DNA from: an uncultured Verrucomicrobiota bacterium
Lineage (GTDB): Bacteria; Verrucomicrobiota; Kiritimatiellia; RFP12; UBA1067
Reading direction: 5' to 3'
Length of the DNA: 39,174 nucleotides
Assembly: GCA_946623785.1 (NCBI GenBank)
Contig: CAMORM010000010.1
Span: forward strand, 1-39,174
In this document: positions 9,126 to 17,739 of the stretch, one piece after another
Layout: each line of letters starts with the position of its first letter
How positions within the stretch are numbered: the first letter of the stretch is position 1
Program-made: the position numbers and the translations under genes
The notes under the pieces: model-generated
Database searches by the model: none
Told to the model about the DNA's origin: nothing
What the model saw: only the letters and a program-made list of their open reading frames with translations

Positions 9126-10472
9126 CTAGGAAAGAGGGATGGGCGACCTGCGGGGACGGCGGGAGGAGAAGAAAATCGCCGTGATGGCCGCGACGGCCAG
9201 GATCGGCTGGTAGTACAGGCACTTGAGAAGCGAAAAGGAGTCGATCTGCATGTCCAGCCCCTTCGCGACGCCCATCGCTATGAGTATCTGCGCGCCGTAC
9301 GGAATCAGCCCCTGCACTACGCACGACGCGGTGTCGAGAACGGACGCCACGCGGACAGGCTGCGCGCCGAACCTGTCCGCGCACTCCTTCGCGATCGGGC
9401 CTGCGATGACTATCGCCACGGTGTTGTTGGCAGTGAAGCAGTTCACCGCCGAAACGAGAAGGAAGACGCCCAGTTCGCAGGTCCTTGGCCCCTTTATCAC
9501 CAGCGCAATCCTGTCAGTCAGCCACTTGACGCCGCCGTTCGCCTGAACCGACCTGAAAAGCCCGCCGGCGAGCAGCGCCACGATGAGCGTCTCGCCCATG
9601 CCGAGAGTGCCCTTCCCCAGCAGGTCGAGCGCGTCGAACAGCCAGAACTTCCCGAGAACGCCGCCTATCGCCGCGGAAAGCAAGGTGCCCGAAAAGAGGA
9701 GCGCCATCACGTTGAACCCGGCAAGCGCGAGGACAAGGACGAACACATACGGCAGTATCAGCACGAATTCGCGCCACGACACTGCAGGCGCCTCCACCAC
9801 GCCGGCCGACGAACCGGAAACGGCGTAAATGAAAAGCGCCACGAGCGCGGCCGGCGCGGCGATCATCCCGTTCGCGAGGAACTTGTCCTTCATCCTCACG
9901 CACTGCGTGCGCGTCGCGGCGATCGTAGTGTCGGATATCATCGAGAGGTTGTCGCCGAACATCGAACCGCCGATCACGGCACCCATCAGCAGCGCGGGGC
10001 TTAGCCGAAGCGGACCCGCGAACCCGAGCGCTATCGGAGTTACGGCGGCGATCGTCCCGCACGACGTGCCGATTGCGAGCGATATGAGGCACGACACAAG
10101 GAACACCCCGGCAACCATCAGCCGCGCGGGCACGAGCGTCTGCGCGATTGCCACCGCCGCGTCTACAGCGCCAGACCCCTTCGCTATGGTGGCGAATGCG
10201 CCTGCGAGGATGAAGATCAGGCACATTATCATGATGTTCGGCTCGCCCATCCCGTGCGCGTAGGTCTCGATCTTCTCGGCGAAGGGGCGCCGCCCGATCA
10301 TCATCGAAACGGCGGACGCCACAAGGAACGCAACCGGCATCGAGACCTTGTACCAGGGCATCTCGAGCCCAAGGTGCCCCGCATACAGCGAAAGCCCCAC
10401 GTAGAACGCCGCGAACACCGCAAAAGGCATCAGCGCCAGCCCGCTTGGCTTCACCGGCTCACCTTTTCCCAT
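9126..10472 (-). CDS. Na+/H+ antiporter, NhaC-like family
   Basis: Polytopic; ISLAIGTSCGTIAAVTPIALGFA, GSMFGDNLSMISDTTIAATRTQ are NhaC-type motifs. ATG at 10472 has an upstream GGGAGAAG SD. Confidence 0.85.
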   Translation of the reverse strand: MGKGEPVKPSGLALMPFAVFAAFYVGLSLYAGHLGLEMPWYKVSMPVAFLVASAVSMMIGRRPFAEKIETYAHGMGEPNIMIMCLIFILAGAFATIAKGSGAVDAAVAIAQTLVPARLMVAGVFLVSCLISLAIGTSCGTIAAVTPIALGFAGPLRLSPALLMGAVIGGSMFGDNLSMISDTTIAATRTQCVRMKDKFLANGMIAAPAALVALFIYAVSGSSAGVVEAPAVSWREFVLILPYVFVLVLALAGFNVMALLFSGTLLSAAIGGVLGKFWLFDALDLLGKGTLGMGETLIVALLAGGLFRSVQANGGVKWLTDRIALVIKGPRTCELGVFLLVSAVNCFTANNTVAIVIAGPIAKECADRFGAQPVRVASVLDTASCVVQGLIPYGAQILIAMGVAKGLDMQIDSFSLLKCLYYQPILAVAAITAIFFSSRRPRRSPIPLS

Positions 10473-10490
10473 CTCAACTTCTCCCAATCA

Positions 10491-10586
10491 CCACCTAACC
10501 ACCCAACTACCTAACTACCTAACCACCTAACCACCCAACTACCCAACCACCTAACCACCTAACTACCTAACTACCTAACTACCTAA
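10491..10586. repeat. Tandem octanucleotide array, 12 units of CYACCYAA
   Basis: 12 consecutive 8-bp units with no indels; only positions 2 and 6 vary (C/T); a partial 13th unit (CCAC) follows. Confidence 0.97.
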
Positions 10587-11662
10587 CCACTCACCGGCCA
10601 CGCAGTGAATCTCATTCCAGTGTACGGCTGGTTGCGCGACTTCGAGCGGAAGGCTCCGGGATCGACGGCCCTGTTCGCATGGAGGTCCAGGACCGTCTCG
10701 CCGACAAGCTCCACGCCTATCAGCTTCGCTGGGCCTTCCGTCCAGCGGCGCGCCCATTCGGAAGGCTCCATGCCCTCCTCCTCGACCATCACGCGCCAGG
10801 TCACGGCCACTGCCGTCTCGAGACCTATGATTCCGTTCGCCGTGCCGATGAACCCACCCTGCTTCTTAGACGCCGGATGAGGGGCGTGGTCGGTCGCGAA
10901 GAGCGCGAAGGTCCCGTCCTTGACTGCCTCGCGTATGGCCGCGCGGTCCTCTGGCGATCCGAGCGGCGGCGCCATCTTCCAGTTTGCGTCGTTGCCGGGA
11001 ATGTCCTCGGCGGAAAGGAGCAGGTGGTGCGGAGTGGCCTCTCCGGAAACGGGCAGGCCCTCGCGCTGCGCTTCGCGAATCAGGTCGACCGTCCCCGCGC
11101 ACGATATGTGCTGCACATGGAGGTGGCAGCCTGTCGTCCGCACGAGCGCGATGTCGCGCCTCACCGCCTCCGTCTCGGCTTCGGGCGGCATCACCGGGAG
11201 GTTGAACTTCCTGGCGACCGCGCAGTCGCGCATGACGCCCGGCCCAAGCAGCTCCGGCACAACGGCATGCTGCATCACCGGGATCCCAAGCTTCGCCGCG
11301 CGGAACATCGCGGCCTCCATCACCTTGGCGTCGGAGACGAACGAGCCGTCGTCCGTGAACGCCACGGCCCCTGCCTCGGCCAGCGCCTCGAGGTCCGCGA
11401 CTTCGCGTCCCGCCCGCCCCTTCGTTATGCATGCGGATGGCGAAATCAGGCACGCGAGGGACCTGTCCTCGATTTGCTCGCGGATCCACGCGGGGTTGTC
11501 GCCGGCCGGCGACGTGTTTGGCATCGTCACGACGCGCGCGAAACCGCCTGCAGCCGCAGCGGCCGCACCGGTACGGCGCGTCTCGGCCTCGGGCACGCCG
11601 GGGTCGCGGAAATGCACATGTACGTCGATGAATCCCGGAAACTTCAGATATCGTTCGCTCAT
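10583..11662 (-). CDS. pyrC: Dihydroorotase (class I-like, short N-terminus)
   Basis: GFIDVHVHFRDPGVPEAET, TMPNTSPAGDNP, HVQHISCAGT, TPHHLLL, FATDHAPH, GIIGLETAV. Confidence 0.9.
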   Translation of the reverse strand: MSERYLKFPGFIDVHVHFRDPGVPEAETRRTGAAAAAAGGFARVVTMPNTSPAGDNPAWIREQIEDRSLACLISPSACITKGRAGREVADLEALAEAGAVAFTDDGSFVSDAKVMEAAMFRAAKLGIPVMQHAVVPELLGPGVMRDCAVARKFNLPVMPPEAETEAVRRDIALVRTTGCHLHVQHISCAGTVDLIREAQREGLPVSGEATPHHLLLSAEDIPGNDANWKMAPPLGSPEDRAAIREAVKDGTFALFATDHAPHPASKKQGGFIGTANGIIGLETAVAVTWRVMVEEEGMEPSEWARRWTEGPAKLIGVELVGETVLDLHANRAVDPGAFRSKSRNQPYTGMRFTAWPVSG

Positions 11663-11677
11663 GGACGTCGACTCATG

Positions 11678-14600
11678 TCATGGGAGAAGGGTCACAATGC
11701 CGCAGCCAGAGGCTGAATCGCCGAGGTCCGCGCCCCAGATCATCCTGCCAGATCCGGAACCGCCGTCCGAGTCGAACAGCACGAGGTTGCAGCCGAAGCT
11801 CGCGCCCTTCGCCGGCGTGAAGCCCGGGATTTCCGACCAGGGAATCACGAGGTCGTAGACCGTCTTGCCGCCTTCGCGGCGGAAGCTCACCTGGTACACC
11901 GACGAATCCTTAGCGAGCTGCCCTGACTTGGTGCCGAGGGAGTACTTGGACGGACGGAACAGCGTAGTGGAGCCGGACCCGCCGCCTGGGCTCGCGAGGT
12001 TCATGTACCAGCGCATCTGCGACTGCTCCGGGCGGCCGTTCGGCCCGATCTTCGGGAAGATCGCGAGCGCGAGCATGTCGCCCCTGAACGCCTCGTCGCC
12101 CTGCGAGGCGGCGGACGCGATCGCCTTCGGCGCGGAAACGTCGTCCGCAACGGCGCAGTGGAGCGTAAGCCCCTTGTCGTCCCAGGAGAGCTCCGCAATG
12201 CCGGAGAGGTTCTCCGGGCTCCACGCATAGCCGCCCGAGGCCTGAATCTGGTTGTCGCAGCAGAGCGGGATCTTCGACGGCTTCTTCTCGCCGCCCTTCC
12301 TCCCGGCGAACGCCGCGAAGTCCGTGCCGTTGTAGAGCGAGAAGGAGATGTTGTCGATGTACGTCTTGCCGGTTCCGTCGGCGACGGGCGTAAGGGATAC
12401 GGCCTTGGTGTTCGCCTTCGTGTCGAAGCGCTTCACCATGAGCCTCCATCCCGCACTTCCCTTCGAGCCCATCGAGAAGATGTGCGGCGCGTAGTAGGTC
12501 TTCGACTTGGTGCCGTCCGAGAAGGACTCCCCTACGTTCGAGCCGCCGCCCTGGCCCACGCCCCACATCCAGCACGTGTAGAGGTAGCTCTGGCCGGGGA
12601 CCGGAATGGTGACGTTCTGCCAGGCGCTCTTGTACTTCCCTCGTCCGGCGCACTGGAAGAGGAGCGCCTTGCCGGAGCCGTCCGGCGCGTCGGCAACGGG
12701 GACCTTACCGCCCCACGGCGCCGCCTTGCCGTCGTCGAAGTCGCCGTTCTTCAGGAGGTTGCCGATCGAGTCAGGGTCGGTAGCGTAGAGGAGGAACGGC
12801 TTGCTGACGGGCGGCACGCCCTTTGTCGAGACGCTGACCGAGAGCTTGGTGAGGGCGGAGACGTTCTTCGGGGAGGCCGCCTCGTAGACGAGCTCGAGGG
12901 ACTTCGTCTCGCGCGGCTTGAGCGTGAGCGTGACGGGCTGCGCCTTGCCCCATTCGGCTGGGGACGGCGCAAGCGTGAACGTGCGCTCCTCGGCATACGG
13001 GTTGCGCACGGCAACGGGAACGGACATCTTCTCCGACGCGTCGACAACGACCTGCGGCTCGGCGGCCGGTATCCTGGAAGTCCCAACGCGGAGCACGGCG
13101 TGGAGCTTCATCGCGTCGAGGTCGAGCCCTTCGACTATGACAGGCATGTCGCCCGCCTCGATCTGACCGCCCGCGGCCTTCTTAACGTTGCCCTGGTAGT
13201 CCGTTACGGACAGGGCGTCCTTCGCGGGCATTGCAAGCTTCACGCCGTCCTTGCCCGGCGAGCACACGAACGCGATCGCCGCGCCGTCGCGCTCGAAAAG
13301 CTGCACGGGGAGGCCGTCCATGAAGAACTTGCCAACGGCCTTCGCGTAGCCGATCTTGCCCTGCACGACGGCGAGGGTGACGGCGCTCGGACGCGGGGAC
13401 TTGCGGTCGATCATGTAGCTCCAGTTGCCGCACGGGTCGCCGCTGCCGCCGAAGTACGTGATGAACATGGCGCCCGCGCAAAGCTCGTCCGGCCAGCGGG
13501 TCATCACGTGGCGGCACTGCGGGATGCTCTTGGAAAGGGCCATCTCGGGAGTCATCTCCCATGTCGAGAGCCCTGCAGCCGTCTCGTTGTCCGCCGCGCG
13601 GACCTTCTTGATTCCGCGCACGAGAAGGTCCTCGCGCGCCTCGATCACGCCCTCGTACGTCGAGTAGTGGACGGGCAGCACGTCGATCCACTCGCCCACG
13701 CCGGCGTTAAGCAGGTCGATGCGGTAGTTGTGCGGCCACAATCCGCCCGCGAGCTGTATCACGAGGTTTGGGTCGACCGCCTTCGCTGCCTTGTAGCCGG
13801 CGCGGCAGATCGCGACGTACTCCTTCACCGGGTCCTTGCACTTGTTGCCCGGCACGATCTCGTTCAGCATCTCGAAGCCGTATAGCCGCCCCTTGTAGCG
13901 CGCGGCGAGATTCCCGATCGCGGCGGACCATGCGTCGAGGTCGAACGGCGAGGGCTCGAATCCGGCGTACCACATGCCCTCGGGGAGAGCCCAGGCAGGG
14001 GGCCCGTAGAGGCATATCCAGGGCTGCAGGCCGTGCTTGTTGTTCACGTCGATGGTCTTGTCGAGGCCGTCGAGCATCCACACCTTCGGCGCGGGCTGGA
14101 GCCCCTTCCACGTCTCGAAGAGGCGCGTGTAGGAGAAGCCGAGCTTCGACGCGACCTCCACGAGCTCCTCGTCGTGCATGTTGGTGACTCCGAACGGCGT
14201 GCGCCTGCCGCTCTCGCGCCTGAACTCGGGGATGGTGCCGAAATAGCAGTAGTCGCTCCCGACGTCCGGAACGTCGACCGTAACCGAGAACGTGCCGCGT
14301 TCGCCGAGGCCGTCGAGCTTGATCCTCTCGCTCTTGCGCGACGAGTCGACCGTCACTGTCTTCCTGAGCACGGTCTTGCCCGCCACGTTCTTCACGGTGA
14401 CCTTCGCCTCGCGCGGGCCGGCGGCGGGCTTGCCCCCCCACCCCAGCTTCACGACGGGCGTCTCGCCGTACTGGAACAGGCCGCCGAGCGCCTCAGGCTC
14501 CAGGAAGAACGTGTCGCTCTCCTTTATCACCTTCATCCCGCCGCCGCGCCAGTCCCAGGGCCAGTCGCCGCCTGCGGGCGTCTTGAACTTGCACAGGAAC

Positions 14601-15013
14601 GAGCACCCGTTGTAGCGGAATGTCTTCTTGAGCGTCCAGGTGAACTCGATCACGTGGTCTCCAGGCTCCACCGCCTTGTGCTGCGCGCCGAGCCCGGGAT
14701 AGCCCACATGGTGGCGCTTCTTGTTGACCACCCCGTCCGGATTGTCGATCCACGGGCCGAGCGGCATCGCCATGAGAGTGGTGGGCTTGGGGCCCCATGT
14801 ATCGGACGGGTCGAGGTAGTAGTGTATCTTCAGCGAGAGCTGCTCGCCAGCCCTTGTGGGCTTGGCGGACTCCTCCAGCCAGATGTACGACTTCTTGTAG
14901 GTGACCGACGCGGGTTTGTCGGGATATGCCGGGCCCTTGGCAAGGACGGGGAATGGAGAGAACGCGGCGGCAACTGCCAGCGACGCCGCAACCAGGAGTT
15001 TGTTTGCCTTCAT
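11678..15013 (-). CDS. Secreted clan-A (TIM-barrel) glycoside hydrolase-like protein with C-terminal CBM9-like domain
   Basis: 1111 aa, signal peptide; barrel segment GFEMLNEIVPG (acid/base-like NE) ... LSTWEM; C-terminal LSWDDKGLTLHCAVADDV...VPWSEIPGFTP-like CBM9 fold signature. Confidence 0.72.
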   Translation of the reverse strand: MKANKLLVAASLAVAAAFSPFPVLAKGPAYPDKPASVTYKKSYIWLEESAKPTRAGEQLSLKIHYYLDPSDTWGPKPTTLMAMPLGPWIDNPDGVVNKKRHHVGYPGLGAQHKAVEPGDHVIEFTWTLKKTFRYNGCSFLCKFKTPAGGDWPWDWRGGGMKVIKESDTFFLEPEALGGLFQYGETPVVKLGWGGKPAAGPREAKVTVKNVAGKTVLRKTVTVDSSRKSERIKLDGLGERGTFSVTVDVPDVGSDYCYFGTIPEFRRESGRRTPFGVTNMHDEELVEVASKLGFSYTRLFETWKGLQPAPKVWMLDGLDKTIDVNNKHGLQPWICLYGPPAWALPEGMWYAGFEPSPFDLDAWSAAIGNLAARYKGRLYGFEMLNEIVPGNKCKDPVKEYVAICRAGYKAAKAVDPNLVIQLAGGLWPHNYRIDLLNAGVGEWIDVLPVHYSTYEGVIEAREDLLVRGIKKVRAADNETAAGLSTWEMTPEMALSKSIPQCRHVMTRWPDELCAGAMFITYFGGSGDPCGNWSYMIDRKSPRPSAVTLAVVQGKIGYAKAVGKFFMDGLPVQLFERDGAAIAFVCSPGKDGVKLAMPAKDALSVTDYQGNVKKAAGGQIEAGDMPVIVEGLDLDAMKLHAVLRVGTSRIPAAEPQVVVDASEKMSVPVAVRNPYAEERTFTLAPSPAEWGKAQPVTLTLKPRETKSLELVYEAASPKNVSALTKLSVSVSTKGVPPVSKPFLLYATDPDSIGNLLKNGDFDDGKAAPWGGKVPVADAPDGSGKALLFQCAGRGKYKSAWQNVTIPVPGQSYLYTCWMWGVGQGGGSNVGESFSDGTKSKTYYAPHIFSMGSKGSAGWRLMVKRFDTKANTKAVSLTPVADGTGKTYIDNISFSLYNGTDFAAFAGRKGGEKKPSKIPLCCDNQIQASGGYAWSPENLSGIAELSWDDKGLTLHCAVADDVSAPKAIASAASQGDEAFRGDMLALAIFPKIGPNGRPEQSQMRWYMNLASPGGGSGSTTLFRPSKYSLGTKSGQLAKDSSVYQVSFRREGGKTVYDLVIPWSEIPGFTPAKGASFGCNLVLFDSDGGSGSGRMIWGADLGDSASGCGIVTLLP

Positions 15014-15019
15014 GTCGCT

Positions 15020-15048
15020 ATGTTAGCACATCAACCGCAGGCAGTCAA
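15020..15048 (-). promoter_or_regulatory. Promoter TTGACT-N17-TAACAT, 6 nt from ATG
   Basis: Minus strand TTGACTGCCTGCGGTTGATGTGCTAACATAGCGACATG. Confidence 0.8.
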
Positions 15049-15139
15049 TGCGGCAGATGGCAGAATCGCGTTTTTGCGCGGCACACCGCCGGCTGGTTTG
15101 CGGCTAGGGCCCGAATACGGCCGCGGCCCCTTCCCCGTT

Positions 15140-16081
15140 CTATCGTTCGACGATTCGGTCAAACACGTCGCCGCGTCCAGCCCCGATGTCGTCCTTCGTA
15201 AGGGGGACGACGAACACGGAAGGATCGTGGACAAGCTTCAGGAACTCCTCCTGGACGCCCTTCGTCAGCTCGCCCGCGACGAAGCCCACCCGCTCGCGCC
15301 CCTTTGGCGACACAGCAGGCGGCAGGCGGAAGTCGACTCCCGTCAGCGAACGTATGGACGCGCACACGAACAGCCGCGTGTCGGCCCGTATCTCGGGATG
15401 GCAGTTGAAAAGGATCATACGGCCCTTGGCATAGTCGCAGCTGACAACCGCGGGGGTGCCGAACATCGGATTGGTGACAGGCCCTCGCTCGCTCAGCTCG
15501 CCGTTCATAGTAGCGAGAACGACCACGTTCGAGCACGGCGGCACGGGATCGGTCTGGTAGACGACCGGCCCGTTGTGGTAGCGGATGAAGTAGTCCTTGT
15601 CATCGACCCCGAAAGCCGCCCTCCCTGCCTCCGTGAAGCGCACCGCCCCTGTAAACCCGCCGCGCGCCACGCCGGGAATCCTCGCGAACGGCACCATCGT
15701 GTTGCGCTTCGCGAAGGACGGCTGCTCGTTGAGCACATTGGAGAATCCGCAGCAGGTGCCGAGGTACTTGCCGCCTTCCGCCACGTACTTGCGGACAGCG
15801 GCCATGCCCTCGTCGCCCATCGCAGCCGTCTGCGGACCGCCAGCGCCGCCTGGGCTGACGAATAGGTCCATCCCCGCAAGGGCGCCCTTGCGCAGGTCCT
15901 CTCCGCTGAGGAGCGTGAGCTCGGCATCAGGCGAGCCGTCGAGTATCCACGCCCAAATGGCGGCCCCAGCCCCCCTGCAGCCCTTGTCGGCATACAGCCC
16001 GACCTTGAGCGGCGCGCCTTTTGCAGCCAGCTCCGCAAACACTGCAAGCAACACGAGCGCTTTGACAAATCCGTTCTTCAC
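15140..16081 (-). CDS. Exported class I glutamine amidotransferase-like / BPL_N-type protein
   Basis: GTG start at 16081 with SD AGGGAGGA; signal peptide; KVGLYADKGCRGAG, FVSPGGAGGP, KYLGTCCGF (nucleophile elbow), NGPVVY, ILFNCHPEI. Confidence 0.75.
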   Translation of the reverse strand: MKNGFVKALVLLAVFAELAAKGAPLKVGLYADKGCRGAGAAIWAWILDGSPDAELTLLSGEDLRKGALAGMDLFVSPGGAGGPQTAAMGDEGMAAVRKYVAEGGKYLGTCCGFSNVLNEQPSFAKRNTMVPFARIPGVARGGFTGAVRFTEAGRAAFGVDDKDYFIRYHNGPVVYQTDPVPPCSNVVVLATMNGELSERGPVTNPMFGTPAVVSCDYAKGRMILFNCHPEIRADTRLFVCASIRSLTGVDFRLPPAVSPKGRERVGFVAGELTKGVQEEFLKLVHDPSVFVVPLTKDDIGAGRGDVFDRIVER

Positions 16082-16112
16082 GAAATCCTCCCTGTTTTGC
16101 AAAAGCGTCTTA

Positions 16113-16141
16113 ATTCTAGCAAAACACCAGACAGGGGACAA
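16113..16141 (-). promoter_or_regulatory. Promoter TTGTCC-N17-TAGAAT (TGC extension) for the 15140-16081 gene
   Basis: Minus strand TTGTCCCCTGTCTGGTGTTTTGCTAGAAT, 31 nt before GTG. Confidence 0.6.
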
Positions 16142-16199
16142 CTCGTTTTGCGGCGGATTCGGCGTTTTCGCATGCCGCAGGGCGCATCCCCCTTGAAGG

Positions 16200-16400
16200 A
16201 GAATGCCCTCCGAGACGTGTGCAGCGTTGGCGGCGCTGTAACAGAAGCCACCTGTGCTGCCCGTTGTCGGGAAGGTGTTGTCTGCGAAGACGCAGTTGGT
16301 CACCACGCCGCCAGACGTCGAGGAAATGCAGACGAGACCTCGGTTGATTGTCGTGTTGCCGACAAACGTGCAGTTCGCGACGACGCCAGCGGAAGCGGCT
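16200..16400 (-). pseudogene. Fragment of a right-handed beta-helix (PMP-like) repeat protein
   Basis: Minus-strand frame: SAGVVANCTFVGNTTINRGLVCISSTSGGVVTNCVFADNTFPTTGSTGGFCYSAANAAHVSEG; two GVVxNCxFxxNT repeats, no start, stop just upstream. Confidence 0.7.
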
Positions 16401-16476
16401 CGCCGGCGCGGAAAAGGCCATCGCGAAGGTCAGCCGCAAGCGCAGCCGCGATTCTGTCGGAAGCGCACTCCTTCAT
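16395..16476 (-). pseudogene. Possible N-terminal fragment of a GntR-type winged-helix regulator
   Basis: From ATG 16476: MKECASDRIAAALAADLRDGLFRAGEPLPLASS resembles the GntR N-terminus; similarity ends where the beta-helix fragment begins in another frame. Confidence 0.45.
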
Positions 16477-16485
16477 GCGGGCATG

Positions 16486-17640
16486 TCATCGTCCTGCGAA
16501 GACGCCGGACATGAGCGTTATGCGGTCGACGGTTCTGACAACGAACGCAAACGGCCTGTCGCAGGCAATCTCCGCCAGCTCGCCCTCGGCCTTGGCAGCG
16601 GGCAGATCGAACTTGCCGACCTCGCCGCCCGTCTCGCTCACAGCGAACACGTTGCTCTGCAGTGCGATGCCAATGCGCATGTCCTTGCATATCGCGTCGT
16701 AGCCCGTCCTCTGGACGCCCAGCGCGGCAAGCGCCGGGAGGAAGTCGACCTTCGTCTCGATCCTGAACCTGGGCAGCGAGAGGCGCACTGTCGCCTCGGA
16801 CGCGCCCTCGACGGGCGGCATCGGGTTGCCCCTGTCGTCGTCGGGGTTGAAGTCAGGAAGCAGCGCGCGGTCGAGCATGAACAGCTCGGACGGCTGGAGC
16901 GACTCCATCATGGCGCGCGGCGTATTCCCGCGGTCCGGGAGCACCACGTACAGAAAGAGCTTGCCGCCGCGGTACGCGAGGGAGAACGCGGTGTATCCGG
17001 GCCTCTTTACCATGCGCAGCGTGCGGACGTCCCGCATCATCGGCAGGCGGATGTCGCCGCCTTCCGCATGGAACACGCCGTTGACGGCAGGCGGGAATGG
17101 GCGAGCCCATGCGCCGTCAAACCCGGAGGCGGAGATGAGCACCGTGTCGCAGCCAGGGTCCACCTCGTCCACAACCTTCGACACATGTCCGCCCGTCCTG
17201 ACTGAAGACCACGCGTTCATCGACTCGACCGCCGAAAGCGGGCCGAAGGCAAAATCGTAGTCGCGATACGCCATCGCATGGAAATCGCGTTCGATGCGCG
17301 AGTAGTTGCGCATCCACGCGGAATTCGCGAAAAGCACCTCCACTCCGTTCGTCCGGCCCCATTCCTCGAACTTCATGCGGTTGCGCAGGAAGGTCGGCCC
17401 GAAACTCGTGGTCTTGAGCCCCATCTTCTCGCTGAGCGCAATGCGCGCGTCGCGGCTGTCCATTCCGTCCCCGAGCAGTCCTGCCGCAACCGCCACGGAA
17501 TACGGCGAGACCACGGCGGAAGATCCGCCAGAAGGCATTATCGCCTTCACGACCGAGGCAGCTACGGCGTCCGACGTCTCCGTTGCGAGGCACGCGGCGG
17601 AGAGGGCTGCGGAGATTGCGACAATGCAGAGATGTTTCAT
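16486..17640 (-). CDS. Secreted serpin-family protein
   Basis: Signal peptide MKHLCIVAISAALSAACLA; VVSPYSVAVAAGLL, SAVESMNAW, LYVVLPDRG, LPRFRIETKVDFLPALAALGV, CDRPFAFVVRTVDRITLMSGVFAGR. Confidence 0.88.
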   Translation of the reverse strand: MKHLCIVAISAALSAACLATETSDAVAASVVKAIMPSGGSSAVVSPYSVAVAAGLLGDGMDSRDARIALSEKMGLKTTSFGPTFLRNRMKFEEWGRTNGVEVLFANSAWMRNYSRIERDFHAMAYRDYDFAFGPLSAVESMNAWSSVRTGGHVSKVVDEVDPGCDTVLISASGFDGAWARPFPPAVNGVFHAEGGDIRLPMMRDVRTLRMVKRPGYTAFSLAYRGGKLFLYVVLPDRGNTPRAMMESLQPSELFMLDRALLPDFNPDDDRGNPMPPVEGASEATVRLSLPRFRIETKVDFLPALAALGVQRTGYDAICKDMRIGIALQSNVFAVSETGGEVGKFDLPAAKAEGELAEIACDRPFAFVVRTVDRITLMSGVFAGR

Positions 17641-17646
17641 GCGCCT

Positions 17647-17676
17647 ATGATACCATTTCCGCTTAGCGAACGCCAA
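17647..17676 (-). promoter_or_regulatory. Serpin promoter TTGGCG-N18-TATCAT (TGG extension), 6 nt from ATG
   Basis: Minus strand TTGGCGTTCGCTAAGCGGAAATGGTATCATAGGCGCATGAAACAT. Confidence 0.7.
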
Positions 17677-17727
17677 CAGAAATGTGGGGCCGCGCAACGC
17701 GGGCTTTCCGCGCACCGCAGTTTATGG

Positions 17728-17733
17728 TATGAT
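17728..17733 (+). promoter_or_regulatory. -10 box TATGAT (TGG extension) of ppaC, 6 nt from ATG
   Basis: Plus strand TTTATGGTATGATTCGCGCATGTCA; no convincing -35. Confidence 0.65.
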
Positions 17734-17739
17734 TCGCGC

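Noticed and set aside
8352-10004. Long plus-strand ORF of 550 aa opposite epmA 3' end and nhaC-like gene
   Set aside because: Arg/His/Pro-rich shadow ORF caused by high GC third-position bias; overlaps well-supported genes.
10491-10586. Could the octamer array be a CRISPR or telomere-like array?
   Set aside because: Units are contiguous with no spacers, far too short for CRISPR; internal chromosomal location.
16082-16306. N-terminal extension of the 15140-16306 ORF
   Set aside because: Belongs to the beta-helix remnant; the gene has its own SD, GTG and signal peptide at 16081.
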